Source of the DNA: Nocardia asteroides
GTDB taxonomy: Bacteria > Actinomycetota > Actinomycetes > Mycobacteriales > Mycobacteriaceae
NCBI GenBank assembly: GCA_019930625.1
Contig: CP082844.1
Span: forward strand, 2,294,001-2,358,000
DNA length: 64,000 bases
Reading direction: 5' to 3'
Of the stretch, positions 20,787-29,924 are shown piece after piece. A program made the translations under genes and the position numbers. The notes below the pieces were generated by a model. That model searched no databases, was not told where the DNA came from, and was given only the letters and a program-made list of their open reading frames with translations. How positions within the stretch are numbered: the stretch's first letter is position 1; each line of letters begins with the position of its first letter.

Positions 20787-21984
20787 TCTCGTCTCGTGGC
20801 TGCGCCAAACGCACGGTCTCCCAGGCGATCAGCGCGATCAGGACGGCGCACAGCAGGGACAGCGAAGCCAGCGCGGGCAGGGCGCAGGCCAACGGGATCA
20901 GCGCGAGCACCACCGCCACCGCGACGACCCGGGGCGCCGTGATGTGCCCCGTCGCGTAGTGCTTGAACCCCACCAGTGCGATCAGATAGAGGGCGACGCC
21001 GCCGTACAGGGCGTAGAGCGGAATTCCGTACAGCGCGTCCGTCAGGGTGTGATGTGAGGAGTCCCCGACGTAATAGAGAACCTTCTTCAGTCCCAGCGAC
21101 AGCGCGATGATCCCGACGATCATCGGGAAATGCCAGAAGGTGTAGGAGGCCTGCGCGATCTCGATCTGCCGTTTGCCCTTGGCGCGGATGAGTTCGTGCT
21201 CCACCGCGAGGGCGGCGACGTCGAAATACGCCCACCACAGCAAGCCGGAAATGGCGAGGCCGAGCATGGAGCCGAGCGCGATCGGCCAGGAAATCGGGAG
21301 GCCGGCCACCCCGATGCCGATCGAGACGATCGATTCGCCGAGGGCGACGATGATGATCAGCCCGTATCGCTCGACGAAATGAGTGGCCGATTTCAACCGC
21401 CAATCGGTCCCCGCGAACAGCGTCCAGAGGTAGTCGCCCACGATCGCGGCGATCCACAGCGCGATCTGCACGCGACCGGTGGTCAGCGCCGCGACGACCA
21501 GTAGCGTCGTGCCGAGGGTGATCGAACCGAGCGCCCAGCGCAGCAGCTGGTTGCGCAATTGCGAGTCTCCGGAACTGGCCAGCCAGAACATGCCCAGGTG
21601 CACCAATCGCACGATCAGGTACGCGATGGCGAAGACCAGCGGGCCGAACCATCCGCCCGGCGCGTCCTGGAATGCCTCGGGGATGGTGAGCGCGGCGAGG
21701 AACGCCCCGCCCATCGCGGCGAACATCGCGACCCGTGCGATGCCCTCGTCGGCTCGGACCACATTGCCGAGCCAGGAATACGCGATCCACAGCCACCACA
21801 TCACCGCGAGCACCAGCAGCGCACGCACCATGTTCTTCGCGCTGGTCTCCTCGGCGGCCGAGGCGGTGACCATGGTGAACGCGAAGACGAGCACCAAGTC
21901 GAAGAACAACTCGAGCTGGGTCACCGAGCCGCCTTCGGCCATCGGCTGGAAGCGCGCCCGTTTGGAACCGATCATGACGCTCAT
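20764..21984 (-). CDS. ltrA: Low-temperature-requirement A family membrane protein
   Basis: The 406-aa polytopic protein has the LtrA signature TQLELFFDLVLVFAFTMVT near the N-terminus, HFVERYGLIIIVALGESI in the middle, and about ten to twelve helices. The family was named from Listeria cold growth and its biochemical role is unresolved. The ATG at 21984 follows GGGGTG. It lies downstream of the SRPBCC gene on the same strand (81-bp gap). Confidence 0.88.
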   Translation of the reverse strand: MSVMIGSKRARFQPMAEGGSVTQLELFFDLVLVFAFTMVTASAAEETSAKNMVRALLVLAVMWWLWIAYSWLGNVVRADEGIARVAMFAAMGGAFLAALTIPEAFQDAPGGWFGPLVFAIAYLIVRLVHLGMFWLASSGDSQLRNQLLRWALGSITLGTTLLVVAALTTGRVQIALWIAAIVGDYLWTLFAGTDWRLKSATHFVERYGLIIIVALGESIVSIGIGVAGLPISWPIALGSMLGLAISGLLWWAYFDVAALAVEHELIRAKGKRQIEIAQASYTFWHFPMIVGIIALSLGLKKVLYYVGDSSHHTLTDALYGIPLYALYGGVALYLIALVGFKHYATGHITAPRVVAVAVVLALIPLACALPALASLSLLCAVLIALIAWETVRLAQPRDEIRHAVPE

Positions 21985-22065
21985 CGTCGCACCCCGGCCC
22001 GTCCGGCGCCGGGTGGCTGCGTCGCCCAGCCACCGGTTTCGCGCAGAGCGCAGCGTCGCGGTCGC

Positions 22066-22524
22066 CTATACGGGTTGATAGGTCTCCGTTTCGGGGAACC
22101 GCTCGGCGAAATCGATGAAGCACTCCACGACCACTTCGTTGGCCTTGCGGAAAGTGCGTTTGACGAGAAATCCGGGAACCGGGAGGGGCAGATAGAGTTC
22201 GACGTGGTACCAGACGTGCGTGCCGTCGACGCTGTCGGACACTTCGAAAAAGCCGCCGCCACGCACGCCCCTGGTGCTGTCGGCGACGATCCAGGAGGAC
22301 CGGTCGTCGGTCCAATCGTATTCCAGCACTTGCAGATCCGAGCTGCCGAGCAGCTCCGCCTTGACGAAGACGCGCCTGGGCCTGCGAAGCGCGTCGCGTG
22401 TCGCGACCCGGACATCACTGTAGGAGGTCGACCATTCCGGGAGCGATTCGACGGCCGTCAGAGCGTCCATGACCTGTTCGGGATCGGTGTCGACGAAGAA
22501 TCGGATATCCGTTTTGGTGCGCAT
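22066..22524 (-). CDS. SRPBCC-family (START-like) protein
   Basis: The 152-aa protein has the helix-grip pattern DIRFFVDTDPEQVMDALTAVE near the N-terminus and a WSTSYSDV segment. Proteins of this fold bind hydrophobic ligands or act as polyketide cyclases or dehydrases. The ligand is unknown here. The ATG at 22524 lies six bases after GGGAG. It is probably transcribed with ltrA. Confidence 0.8.
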   Translation of the reverse strand: MRTKTDIRFFVDTDPEQVMDALTAVESLPEWSTSYSDVRVATRDALRRPRRVFVKAELLGSSDLQVLEYDWTDDRSSWIVADSTRGVRGGGFFEVSDSVDGTHVWYHVELYLPLPVPGFLVKRTFRKANEVVVECFIDFAERFPETETYQPV

Positions 22525-22776
22525 GGCATACTCCCGACCCCCGGTTGGACAAGTCGGCCGATTGTCTCCGCGCTTTGACGGGTTCGTCAACCTGACTGTG
22601 CCAGACCGATTCTCGGCTAACCGGATAACGTGCCGTTATCAGGTCGAGATCGGGGATCGGCAACCGCGGGAACAACTTCCGAGTGGAAGGATGCGGCCGA
22701 TCGGGGCTCGTGCGCCTACCATCGAGCCCTAATGGACGCCGGTTTCCGGCGTCCTCGGTCCGGGCGGGAGGTTGTG

Positions 22777-23124
22777 ATGAAATACGCCGAACTGCTGGCA
22801 CAGGCGCGGGATGTGATCACGGTGCGCCGGGTCTACGGAGACCCCTACGAATCCGGCGGGGCGATCGTCATTCCCGCCGCCTCGGTCCGGGGCGGCGGTG
22901 GTGGCGGTGGGGGCGGCTCGAACGGCGCGGACGGAGAGGGCGAAGGTGAAGGCGTGGGCTTCGGGGTGAGCGCCAAGCCCGTCGGCGCGTACGTGCTACG
23001 CGACGGTCAACTGACCTGGCACCCCGCCGTGGACGTCAACGCGATCATCGAAACGGCAGGCAAGGTGCTGGTCGCGGGGCTCATCGCCCTGGCGCTGACG
23101 CGCTTGGGCAGGCGACGCGCCTAG
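22777..23124 (+). CDS. GerW/YtfJ-family protein with Gly-rich loop
   Basis: The 115-aa protein matches the GerW (YtfJ) pattern: an N-terminal RRVYGDPYESGGAIVIPAAS, a flexible run of eight or nine glycines, FGVSAKPVGAYVLRDGQ and a C-terminal hydrophobic helix. The Bacillus namesake is a spore protein, but homologues are common in non-sporulating actinobacteria, where the role is unknown. The start follows GGAGG by five bases. Confidence 0.82.
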   Translation: MKYAELLAQARDVITVRRVYGDPYESGGAIVIPAASVRGGGGGGGGGSNGADGEGEGEGVGFGVSAKPVGAYVLRDGQLTWHPAVDVNAIIETAGKVLVAGLIALALTRLGRRRA

Positions 23125-23140
23125 CGGGCGACCGGACGCC

Positions 23141-23186
23141 CGCGCCGGGCCGAGCGAAGGCAGCCGCCGACGCTCGGCCCGGCGCG
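23141..23186. terminator. 16-bp hairpin between convergent genes
   Basis: CGCGCCGGGCCGAGCG (23141-23156) pairs perfectly with 23171-23186 across a 14-base loop. It sits between the GerW-like gene (+) and the DUF1918 gene (-), so it can serve both strands. There is no U-tract. Confidence 0.65.
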
Positions 23187-23244
23187 ACGTTCATCTCGGG
23201 GCGACGTTCATCTCGGGGCGGCGTTCATCTCAGGGCGCGTTCAT
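23184..23244. repeat. 17-bp tandem repeat, about 3.5 units
   Basis: Two exact copies of GCGACGTTCATCTCGGG (23184-23200, 23201-23217) are followed by a copy with two changes (23218-23234) and a partial fourth that runs into the DUF1918 stop codon. It directly abuts the terminator stem. It looks like replication slippage at the 3' end of the minus-strand gene. Confidence 0.85.
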
Positions 23245-23432
23245 TCCGACGTGGCGGGCTCGACGATGGCGTCGGGCCCTGGATACACCAGCGACTCGTG
23301 ACCGTCCGAGTAACGCACCACGTAGGGTGGCGTCCCGTCCGGCCCGCGGACCTCGATGATCTCGGCCAGGTGATCCACTTCTCCCACCACGTGTCCGTGC
23401 ACGCAGAGTCGATCTCCTACATGTGCCATCAT
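23241..23432 (-). CDS. DUF1918 domain protein
   Basis: The 63-aa protein matches the DUF1918 pattern: HVGDRLCVHGHVVGEVDH, then RGPDGTPPYVVRYSDGHESLVYPG. These are SH3-like beta-barrel miniproteins common in mycobacteria and relatives, some of which are stress- or dormancy-induced. The start is ATG-ATG at 23432/23429 after GGGGCG. The stop lies inside a 17-bp tandem repeat, suggesting the C-terminus is evolving by slippage. Confidence 0.82.
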   Translation of the reverse strand: MMAHVGDRLCVHGHVVGEVDHLAEIIEVRGPDGTPPYVVRYSDGHESLVYPGPDAIVEPATSE

Positions 23433-23497
23433 CGCCCCATTATCGAACGCCAGTGGTGTGCGTCACAACCGTTCGCGCAAGGTGCGCCCGATCCGAT

Positions 23498-24076
23498 TCA
23501 GTCCTCCGCGCCGATGACGCGCTCGACCGCGGCTTCGATCAATTCCAGGCCCTGTTCCTCGGTGAACACTCCAGGCAGTGTGAGCCGATCGACGATCAGC
23601 CAGTTCAGCGCGAGGTAGAGCAGCAACACCGATTTCTCGTCGCCGGGCAGCCCCGCCTCCAGGTGGTTGCGCACGTTGTACTCGATGTCCTCGCGCACCC
23701 GGGCGGTCAGCACCTCGCGCAACTCCGGTCGCCGGGTCGCCTCCAGGCGCAGTTCGAGCAGCGCCAGGTAGCCGGTGCGGAAGGCCTCGATGCGTCCGGC
23801 CGTCTCTTTCATCAATTCCAGGATGTTCGCCCGGGTCTTGGGACCCTCGGTCAGCTGGGCGATGGTCGCTTCGCTCGGCTGTAGCCGCTCGTAGAACCGC
23901 CTGCCCGCATGGGTGAGCAGGTCGTCGCGGTTGGCGAAGTAGTTGGATGCCGTGCCCACCGGTACCTGGGCCTCCTTGTCCACCGCGCGGAAGGTCAGTC
24001 CCCGTGCGCCGTCGCGCGCGAGGATTTCGATCGCGGCGTCGACGAGCGCCTGTCGTCGTTCCGGGTTGGTCCGCAC
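23498..24076 (-). CDS. TetR-family regulator
   Basis: The 192-aa protein has an N-terminal HTH (LVDAAIEILARDGARGLTFR, then VPVGTASNYFANRDDLL) and a variable all-helical ligand domain. I prefer the GTG at 24076, which follows GGAG. An ATG at 24091 would add five residues but lacks a ribosome site and nearly touches the palindrome. It is divergent from two DHFR-family reductases and is their likely repressor. Confidence 0.85.
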   Translation of the reverse strand: MRTNPERRQALVDAAIEILARDGARGLTFRAVDKEAQVPVGTASNYFANRDDLLTHAGRRFYERLQPSEATIAQLTEGPKTRANILELMKETAGRIEAFRTGYLALLELRLEATRRPELREVLTARVREDIEYNVRNHLEAGLPGDEKSVLLLYLALNWLIVDRLTLPGVFTEEQGLELIEAAVERVIGAED

Positions 24077-24093
24077 TTGACACCACTCCATTC

Positions 24094-24103
24094 GTAGTAC
24101 TAC
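24094..24103. promoter_or_regulatory. Palindrome GTAGTACTAC, putative TetR operator
   Basis: A perfect 10-bp palindrome lies in the 74-bp divergent gap between the TetR gene and the first DHFR-family gene. Its position next to the TetR start fits autoregulation and control of the divergent operon. Confidence 0.55.
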
Positions 24104-24150
24104 ATTTCAGATCACTACGGACAGAGTACAACGAGTTAGGCGGTATGGGT

Positions 24151-24726
24151 ATGCGAAAGCTTGTCTACTACATAGGTATGTCCGTGGACGGTTACATCGC
24201 CGGCCCTGCGGGGGAGTACGACTTCTATCCGTACGACGACGAGATGGCGGCCTGGATCAACGCCTCGTACCCGGAATTCGTGCCGAGCCATGTCCGCCCG
24301 CACGCGGGGATGCCGGTGGACGAACCGAACAAGCGCTGCGACAGCGTCGTGATGGGTCGCGGCACCTACGATCCGGCCTTGGCCATCGGCGTGACCAGCC
24401 CGTACGCGCACCTGAAGCAGTACGTGGTGTCCAGCACGCTCGGGCGGATCGATGACCCGGCCGTCGAGCTGGTCGACGGCGACCCCGTCGAGTTCGTGCG
24501 GGAGTTGAAGCGGGCCGAAGGCGGGGACATCTGGCTCGCGGGTGGCGGCAAACTCGCCGCCGGACTGCTCGGCGAGATCGATGAAATGATCCTCAAGTGC
24601 TACCCGGTCGTCGCGGGCGCCGGCGTACCTGTCTTCTCCGGCGCGTTCCGTCCTACCTTGTTCACCCCGGTGCAGCGCAAGGAGTTCGGCAACGGCGCGC
24701 AGGTCGTTCGGTTCACGCGGGCCTGA
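24151..24726 (+). CDS. Dihydrofolate-reductase-family (RibD C-terminal-like) protein, copy 1
   Basis: The 191-aa protein has the family start RKLVYYIGMSVDGYIAGPAG and motifs VVMGRGTYDPAL, QYVVSSTLG and DIWLAGGGKLAAGLL. These form the NADPH-binding DHFR/RibD fold, so it is probably a small reductase of unknown substrate. The start at 24151 gives exactly the length of the tandem paralogue downstream. An ATG six bases earlier is closer to AGG. It is the first gene of a two-gene operon under a divergent TetR regulator. Confidence 0.87.
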   Translation: MRKLVYYIGMSVDGYIAGPAGEYDFYPYDDEMAAWINASYPEFVPSHVRPHAGMPVDEPNKRCDSVVMGRGTYDPALAIGVTSPYAHLKQYVVSSTLGRIDDPAVELVDGDPVEFVRELKRAEGGDIWLAGGGKLAAGLLGEIDEMILKCYPVVAGAGVPVFSGAFRPTLFTPVQRKEFGNGAQVVRFTRA

Positions 24727-24757
24727 CCCTCCGGCTTCCTATTCGATAAGGATTCTC

Positions 24758-25333
24758 ATGCGAGAACTCGTCTACTTCGTCGGGCTCTCACTCGACGGCT
24801 ATATCGCTGGGCCGAATGGTGAGGTCGACTTCTACCCGCTCGTCGATGACATGTGGGCGTGGCTGCGCGCGGAGTACCCCGAGACGCTGCCCACCCACGT
24901 GCGGCCGCATGTCGGCCTCGCCGTGGACGCGCCCAATCAGAAGTTCGACACGCTGGTCATGGGGCGCGGCACCTACGATCCGGCCTTGGCCATCGGTGTG
25001 ACCAGCCGCTATGCCCACATGAAGCAGTACGTGGTGTCCAGCACGCTGGGCCGGATCGATGACCCGGCCGTCGAACTGGTCGAGCGCGACCCGCTGGGGC
25101 TGGTCCGCGAGCTGAAGCAACGGGACGGGATGGACATCTGGCTGGCGGGCGGCGGCAAACTCGCCGCCGCGCTGCTCGAGGAGATCGATGAACTCGTGAT
25201 CAAGAGCTATCCGGTCGTCGCGGGCGCCGGTGTGCCCGGCTTCGCCGGCGAGTTCCATCCGACGACGTTCCGGCCGACCGAGCGCATCGAGTTCGGCAAC
25301 GGTGTTCAGGTCAGCTGGCTGACCCGCGCCTGA
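24758..25333 (+). CDS. Dihydrofolate-reductase-family (RibD C-terminal-like) protein, copy 2
   Basis: This 191-aa tandem paralogue of the upstream gene has the same length and motif order (MRELVYFVGLSLDGYIAGPN, LVMGRGTYDPALAIGVTS, DIWLAGGGKLAAALL). AAGGA precedes the ATG. A central block of about 110 bp (24965-25074 against 24358-24467) is almost identical at the DNA level, including silent sites, while the flanks diverge. This indicates local gene conversion after duplication. Confidence 0.87.
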   Translation: MRELVYFVGLSLDGYIAGPNGEVDFYPLVDDMWAWLRAEYPETLPTHVRPHVGLAVDAPNQKFDTLVMGRGTYDPALAIGVTSRYAHMKQYVVSSTLGRIDDPAVELVERDPLGLVRELKQRDGMDIWLAGGGKLAAALLEEIDELVIKSYPVVAGAGVPGFAGEFHPTTFRPTERIEFGNGVQVSWLTRA

Positions 25334-25388
25334 CGTCCGGGTGAATGCGGGGTGTCGGCCTCCGTGGTTGCACGGACACCGGTCGAGG

Positions 25389-25802
25389 TCAGCCCGCGTC
25401 GGAGAGGAACGACAGCCGCACCTGCCGGTCCGGGTTGTCGACATTGAGATCAACCAGCGCGATCGACTGCCAAGTGCCCAGGGCGAGCTTTCCGTCCAGG
25501 ACGGGGACGGTGGCGTACGGCGCGATCAGGGCGGGCAGAACATGCGAGCGCCCGTGCCCACGCGAGCCGTGCGCGTGCCGCCAGCGGTCGTCGGCGGGCA
25601 GGAGATCGCGCAGTGCGGCCAGCAGGTCGTCGTCGCTGCGCGCGCCGAGTTCCATGACCGCGATCCCGGCGGTGGCGTGCGGTACGAAGACGTGCAGCAG
25701 CCCGTCGCCGCCCGCTGCGCGCGCGAAAGTCGCGCACTGCGGCGTGATGTCCTGTACCACTTCTCTGTGGCCCGTTCTCACCTCGAGCAGCGTGCTCTTC
25801 AT
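25389..25802 (-). CDS. YjbQ family (secondary thiamine-phosphate synthase-like) protein
   Basis: The 137-aa protein matches YjbQ/UPF0047: LHVFVPHATAGIAVMELGA, then HGRSHVLPALIAPYATVPVLDG and LALGTWQSIALVDLN. The conserved His residues and the GTWQ motif form the trimer active site. Weak thiamine-phosphate synthase activity has been reported for the family, but the physiological role is unclear. It is divergent from lysC across 164 bp. Confidence 0.88.
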   Translation of the reverse strand: MKSTLLEVRTGHREVVQDITPQCATFARAAGGDGLLHVFVPHATAGIAVMELGARSDDDLLAALRDLLPADDRWRHAHGSRGHGRSHVLPALIAPYATVPVLDGKLALGTWQSIALVDLNVDNPDRQVRLSFLSDAG

Positions 25803-25966
25803 GCGCCCATCGTCCCTCATCCGAGGCGGGCCGTGCGGGGCGACCGGGATGGGATGCGGCTGTGGGGTTTTCCACAAGCCGGGTAGGTAGCGGCAAAACT
25901 CCTGGCCCCGGGCCGGTAGTCTGAATGACTGTTACCAGTTTGTTGTCGATCTTGGAGGACCCTGTC

Positions 25967-27232
25967 GTGGCTCTCGTGGTTCAGAAGTACGGAGGATCCT
26001 CGGTGGCGACCGCCGAGCGTATCCGGCGCGTCGCTGAACGGATCGTGGAGACCAAGAAGCAGGGCCACGATGTGGTGGTCGTCTGCTCCGCCATGGGTGA
26101 CACCACCGACGAGCTGCTCGATCTCGCTCAGCAGGTGGCGCCGTCGCCGCCAGCCCGCGAGATGGACATGCTGCTCACCTCCGGTGAACGCATCTCCAAC
26201 GCGCTGGTCGCCATGGCCATCCATTCCCTCGGCGCCGAGGCCCGCTCGTTCACCGGCTCGCAGGCGGGCGTGATCACCACGGGCGCGCACGGCAACGCGA
26301 AGATCATCGACGTGACCCCCGGCCGCGTCCGCGCCGCCCTGGACGAGGGGCTGGTCGTGCTGGTCGCCGGTTTCCAGGGCGTGAGCCAGGACAGTAGGGA
26401 CGTCACCACGCTGGGCCGTGGCGGCTCCGACACCACCGCAGTCGCGTTGGCCGCCGCCCTGCAGGCGGACGTCTGCGAGATCTACACCGACGTGGACGGC
26501 GTCTTCACCGCCGATCCGCGGATCGTGCCCGACGCGCAGCGGCTCGAGCAGGTCTCCTACGAGGAGATGCTGGAATTGGCGGCCTGCGGCGCCAAGGTGC
26601 TGATGCTGCGCTGCGTCGAATACGCCCGCCGCTACAACGTGCCCGTGCACGTGCGCTCGTCCTACACCGACAAGCAGGGCACCTACGTTTACGGATCGAT
26701 GGAGGAGATCCCCTTGGAGCAAGCAATCCTCACTGGCGTCGCGCACGACCGCAGCGAGGCCAAGGTGACCGTGGTCGGGCTGCCGGACGAGCCGGGTTAC
26801 GCGGCCAAGGTGTTCCGCGCCGTCGCCGACGCGGAGATCAACATCGACATGGTCCTGCAGAACATCTCGAAGGTCGAGACCGGCAAGACCGACATCACCT
26901 TCACGCTGCCCAAGACCGAGGGCGCCCGCGCGGTGGAGATGCTGACCAAGCGTCAGTCCGAGATCGGCTTCTCCCAGGTGCTCTACGACGACCACATCGG
27001 CAAGGTGTCGCTGGTCGGTGCGGGCATGAAGAGTCACCCGGGCGTCACCGCCACCTTCTGTGAGGCGCTGGCCGAGGCGGGCGTGAACATCGACTTGATC
27101 TCCACCTCGGAGATCCGGATCTCCGTCCTGGTCAAGGACACCGAACTGGACGAGGCGGTGCAGGTGCTGCACAAGGCATTCGACCTGGGCGGCGACGAGG
27201 TCGCGGTCGTCCACGCCGGAACGGGGCGATAA
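25967..27232 (+). CDS. lysC: Aspartate kinase
   Basis: The 421-aa enzyme phosphorylates aspartate, the first step to lysine, diaminopimelate, threonine and methionine. The kinase domain starts [16 protein letters not shown] and contains [13 protein letters not shown]. Two C-terminal ACT domains carry feedback inhibition. The GTG at 25967 follows GGAGG. An in-frame ATG at 26699 ([11 protein letters not shown]) matches the start of the beta subunit produced from an internal site in corynebacterial lysC, giving a 177-aa regulatory chain. It forms an operon with asd three bases downstream. Confidence 0.96.
   Translation: MALVVQKYGGSSVATAERIRRVAERIVETKKQGHDVVVVCSAMGDTTDELLDLAQQVAPSPPAREMDMLLTSGERISNALVAMAIHSLGAEARSFTGSQAGVITTGAHGNAKIIDVTPGRVRAALDEGLVVLVAGFQGVSQDSRDVTTLGRGGSDTTAVALAAALQADVCEIYTDVDGVFTADPRIVPDAQRLEQVSYEEMLELAACGAKVLMLRCVEYARRYNVPVHVRSSYTDKQGTYVYGSMEEIPLEQAILTGVAHDRSEAKVTVVGLPDEPGYAAKVFRAVADAEINIDMVLQNISKVETGKTDITFTLPKTEGARAVEMLTKRQSEIGFSQVLYDDHIGKVSLVGAGMKSHPGVTATFCEALAEAGVNIDLISTSEIRISVLVKDTELDEAVQVLHKAFDLGGDEVAVVHAGTGR
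26699..27232 (+). other. Probable internal translation unit for aspartate kinase beta subunit
   Basis: The in-frame ATG begins [20 protein letters not shown], which closely parallels the beta-subunit start known in Corynebacterium lysC. The product would be the two ACT domains (177 aa), and the alpha2-beta2 form is feedback-regulated. The upstream ACGGATCG is a weak ribosome site, so this remains an inference from the family. Confidence 0.5.
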
Positions 27233-28270
<1,038 letters not shown>

Positions 28271-28284
28271 GAATTCCTCGATCG

Positions 28285-28313
28285 AACGGGCCGCGGGATT
28301 CCCGCGGCCCGTT
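28285..28313 (+). terminator. lysC-asd terminator hairpin
   Basis: AACGGGCCGCGGG (28285-28297) pairs perfectly over 13 bp with 28301-28313 around a three-base ATT loop, 14 bases after the asd stop. No U-run follows, as is common in actinobacterial terminators. Confidence 0.8.
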
Positions 28314-28383
28314 CGTCGTCGTGGACCTGGTCGGCCGAACGGCGCTCGTGGCCGCTTCTGTCGCAGTAGACCTAGCAACAGTG

Positions 28384-28399
28384 GTACCATATTTCGTAC
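28384..28399. promoter_or_regulatory. YefM-type operator: paired GTAC cores at 12-bp spacing
   Basis: Two GTAC cores (28384-28387 in TGGTACCA and 28396-28399 in CGTACT) lie 12 bp centre to centre, 18 bases upstream of yefM. E. coli YefM-YoeB binds paired TGTACA-type palindromes at the same 12-bp phasing. The intervening ATATTT could belong to the promoter -10. Confidence 0.6.
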
Positions 28400-28417
28400 T
28401 ACTGGCCAGGAGGGATC

Positions 28418-28666
28418 ATGGCTGCCGCGATTACCGCTAGTGAGGCGCGCAAGAATCTATTCCCCTTGATCAGGAAGGTCAACGAGGATCACGACACAAT
28501 CGAGATCGTGTCCAAGGGGGGGAACGCCGTGTTGATATCCAAGGAAGACTACGACTCGCTGATGACGACCGTGGAGTTGTTGAGCGGGCGTGACGGGGCG
28601 CGGCTACGCCGATCGATTCAGGAACTCGAGGGTGGTGGCGGCGTCGTACGCGACCTCATCGAATGA
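28418..28666 (+). CDS. yefM: Antitoxin of YefM/Phd family
   Basis: The 82-aa antitoxin has the N-terminal Phd/YefM DNA-binding fold (AITASEARKNLFPLIRKVNE, then NAVLISKEDYDSLMTTVELL) and a C-terminal toxin-binding tail. It neutralises YoeB and represses its own promoter. AGGAGGG precedes the ATG. Its stop overlaps the yoeB ATG by four bases. Confidence 0.93.
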   Translation: MAAAITASEARKNLFPLIRKVNEDHDTIEIVSKGGNAVLISKEDYDSLMTTVELLSGRDGARLRRSIQELEGGGGVVRDLIE

Positions 28667-28920
28667 AGGTCGTTTTCTCCGAGTCCGCTTGGGAGGAATA
28701 TTCGGCGTGGCTGCAGCGCGACCGGCTTGTTTTGAAGAAGGTCAATGTGCTGATCAAAGCCATTCTGAGCGACCCCTTCGAAGGCATCGGTAAGCCCGAG
28801 CCGTTGAAGCACGACCTGTCGGGCTATTGGTCACGCCGGATCACGCAGGAGCATCGCATCGTCTACCGGGTCGTCGACGATGCGATATGGATTGCCAAGG
28901 TCGGCAAGCACTACGACTGA
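28663..28920 (+). CDS. yoeB: mRNA interferase toxin YoeB
   Basis: The 85-aa RelE-superfamily toxin cleaves mRNA in the ribosomal A site. It has the family start MKVVFSESAWEEYSAWLQRD, the motif GYWSRRITQEHRIVYRV with the catalytic Glu/Arg region, and the C-terminal HYD that carries catalytic His-Tyr. All key residues are intact. It overlaps yefM by ATGA, so the pair is co-translated. Confidence 0.94.
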   Translation: MKVVFSESAWEEYSAWLQRDRLVLKKVNVLIKAILSDPFEGIGKPEPLKHDLSGYWSRRITQEHRIVYRVVDDAIWIAKVGKHYD

Positions 28921-28984
28921 CGCCTGTATGGTCCCCCCCGAAAACGTCTCGCTCGTCGCGTAGCGCGGCTGTTAGCCTGCGCCG

Positions 28985-29908
28985 ATGGCTTACCCTCATC
29001 CTCACGTGTATCTCGGCGACCGGATTGTCGCGGCTGACGCGGCCACGGTCGGCGTCGCATCGTCGGCGGTGTTGTACGGACTCAGTGTCTACACCGTCTT
29101 CCCCGTGCACGTGGATGGGGCAGCGCGTACCGCCTTCCGACTGGACGATCACTTCCGTCGGCTCGAGGAATCCTGCAAGATCATCGGGATCGATCGGTTC
29201 GCGGCGGAGTGGGATTACGAGCGGTTCCGCGCGGCGGTTGTGGAGCTGATCGCGACCAACGCTCCCCGTGAGGACGTCTTCGTCCGGGCGACCGTCCACG
29301 TCGTCGAGTCCATTCCGGGCACGCGGGTGCGCGGGTGCGCGATTCGGATGAGCATGTTCGTCTACGACGCCGTGCCCATCGTCCCGCAGAACGGCATGCG
29401 GTTGAAGTCCAGTCCGTGGCGGCGCATTCCGGACAACGCGATTCCGTCCCGGGCGAAGGTCAACGGGGCATATGTGAATTCGGTTCTGGCCAAGCAGGAC
29501 GCGATCGACAGCGGCTACGACGACTGCGTATTCCTCGATGGCAACGGACACGTCTGCGAACTCAGCGCGGCCAATATCTTCCTCGTCCGCGGCGGCACGC
29601 TGATCACCCCCGATGTCTCCTGCGACATTCTCGACGGCATCAATCGCAGGACCGTGCTCACTTTGGCGGCCGAAGACGGCATTCCGGTGGTGGAACGCAC
29701 CGTCGATCTCACCGAGTTGTACATCGCCGACGAAGTCTTCGTCACCGGAACGTCGGCAGGCGCGGCGCCGGTCGTCGAGGTGGACGGCCGTGTGGTCGCG
29801 AACGGCGTGCCCGGCCCGATCTCCCAGGTGCTGCGCAAACGCCACCATGCGGCATTGCGCACCGACGAGATGCACGGCTGGGTCACGAGGATGTCCGCGG
29901 CCGGGTAG
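28985..29908 (+). CDS. PLP-dependent aminotransferase class IV (branched-chain type)
   Basis: The 307-aa fold-type IV PLP enzyme has the catalytic Lys in SRAKVNGAYVNSVLAK and the phosphate-binding C-terminal region DEVFVTGTSAGAAPVVEVDG. It resembles branched-chain and D-amino-acid aminotransferases. The N-terminal YLGDRIVAADAATVG fits the ilvE-like group. The exact substrate is unsettled. It is a single gene facing a convergent serine hydrolase 16 bases away. Confidence 0.85.
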   Translation: MAYPHPHVYLGDRIVAADAATVGVASSAVLYGLSVYTVFPVHVDGAARTAFRLDDHFRRLEESCKIIGIDRFAAEWDYERFRAAVVELIATNAPREDVFVRATVHVVESIPGTRVRGCAIRMSMFVYDAVPIVPQNGMRLKSSPWRRIPDNAIPSRAKVNGAYVNSVLAKQDAIDSGYDDCVFLDGNGHVCELSAANIFLVRGGTLITPDVSCDILDGINRRTVLTLAAEDGIPVVERTVDLTELYIADEVFVTGTSAGAAPVVEVDGRVVANGVPGPISQVLRKRHHAALRTDEMHGWVTRMSAAG

Positions 29909-29924
29909 TCCACGGCGAGGCGGC

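Noticed and set aside
23184..23244. Short repeats considered as a CRISPR array
   Set aside because: The units are directly contiguous with no spacers and only about 3.5 copies. There are no cas genes.
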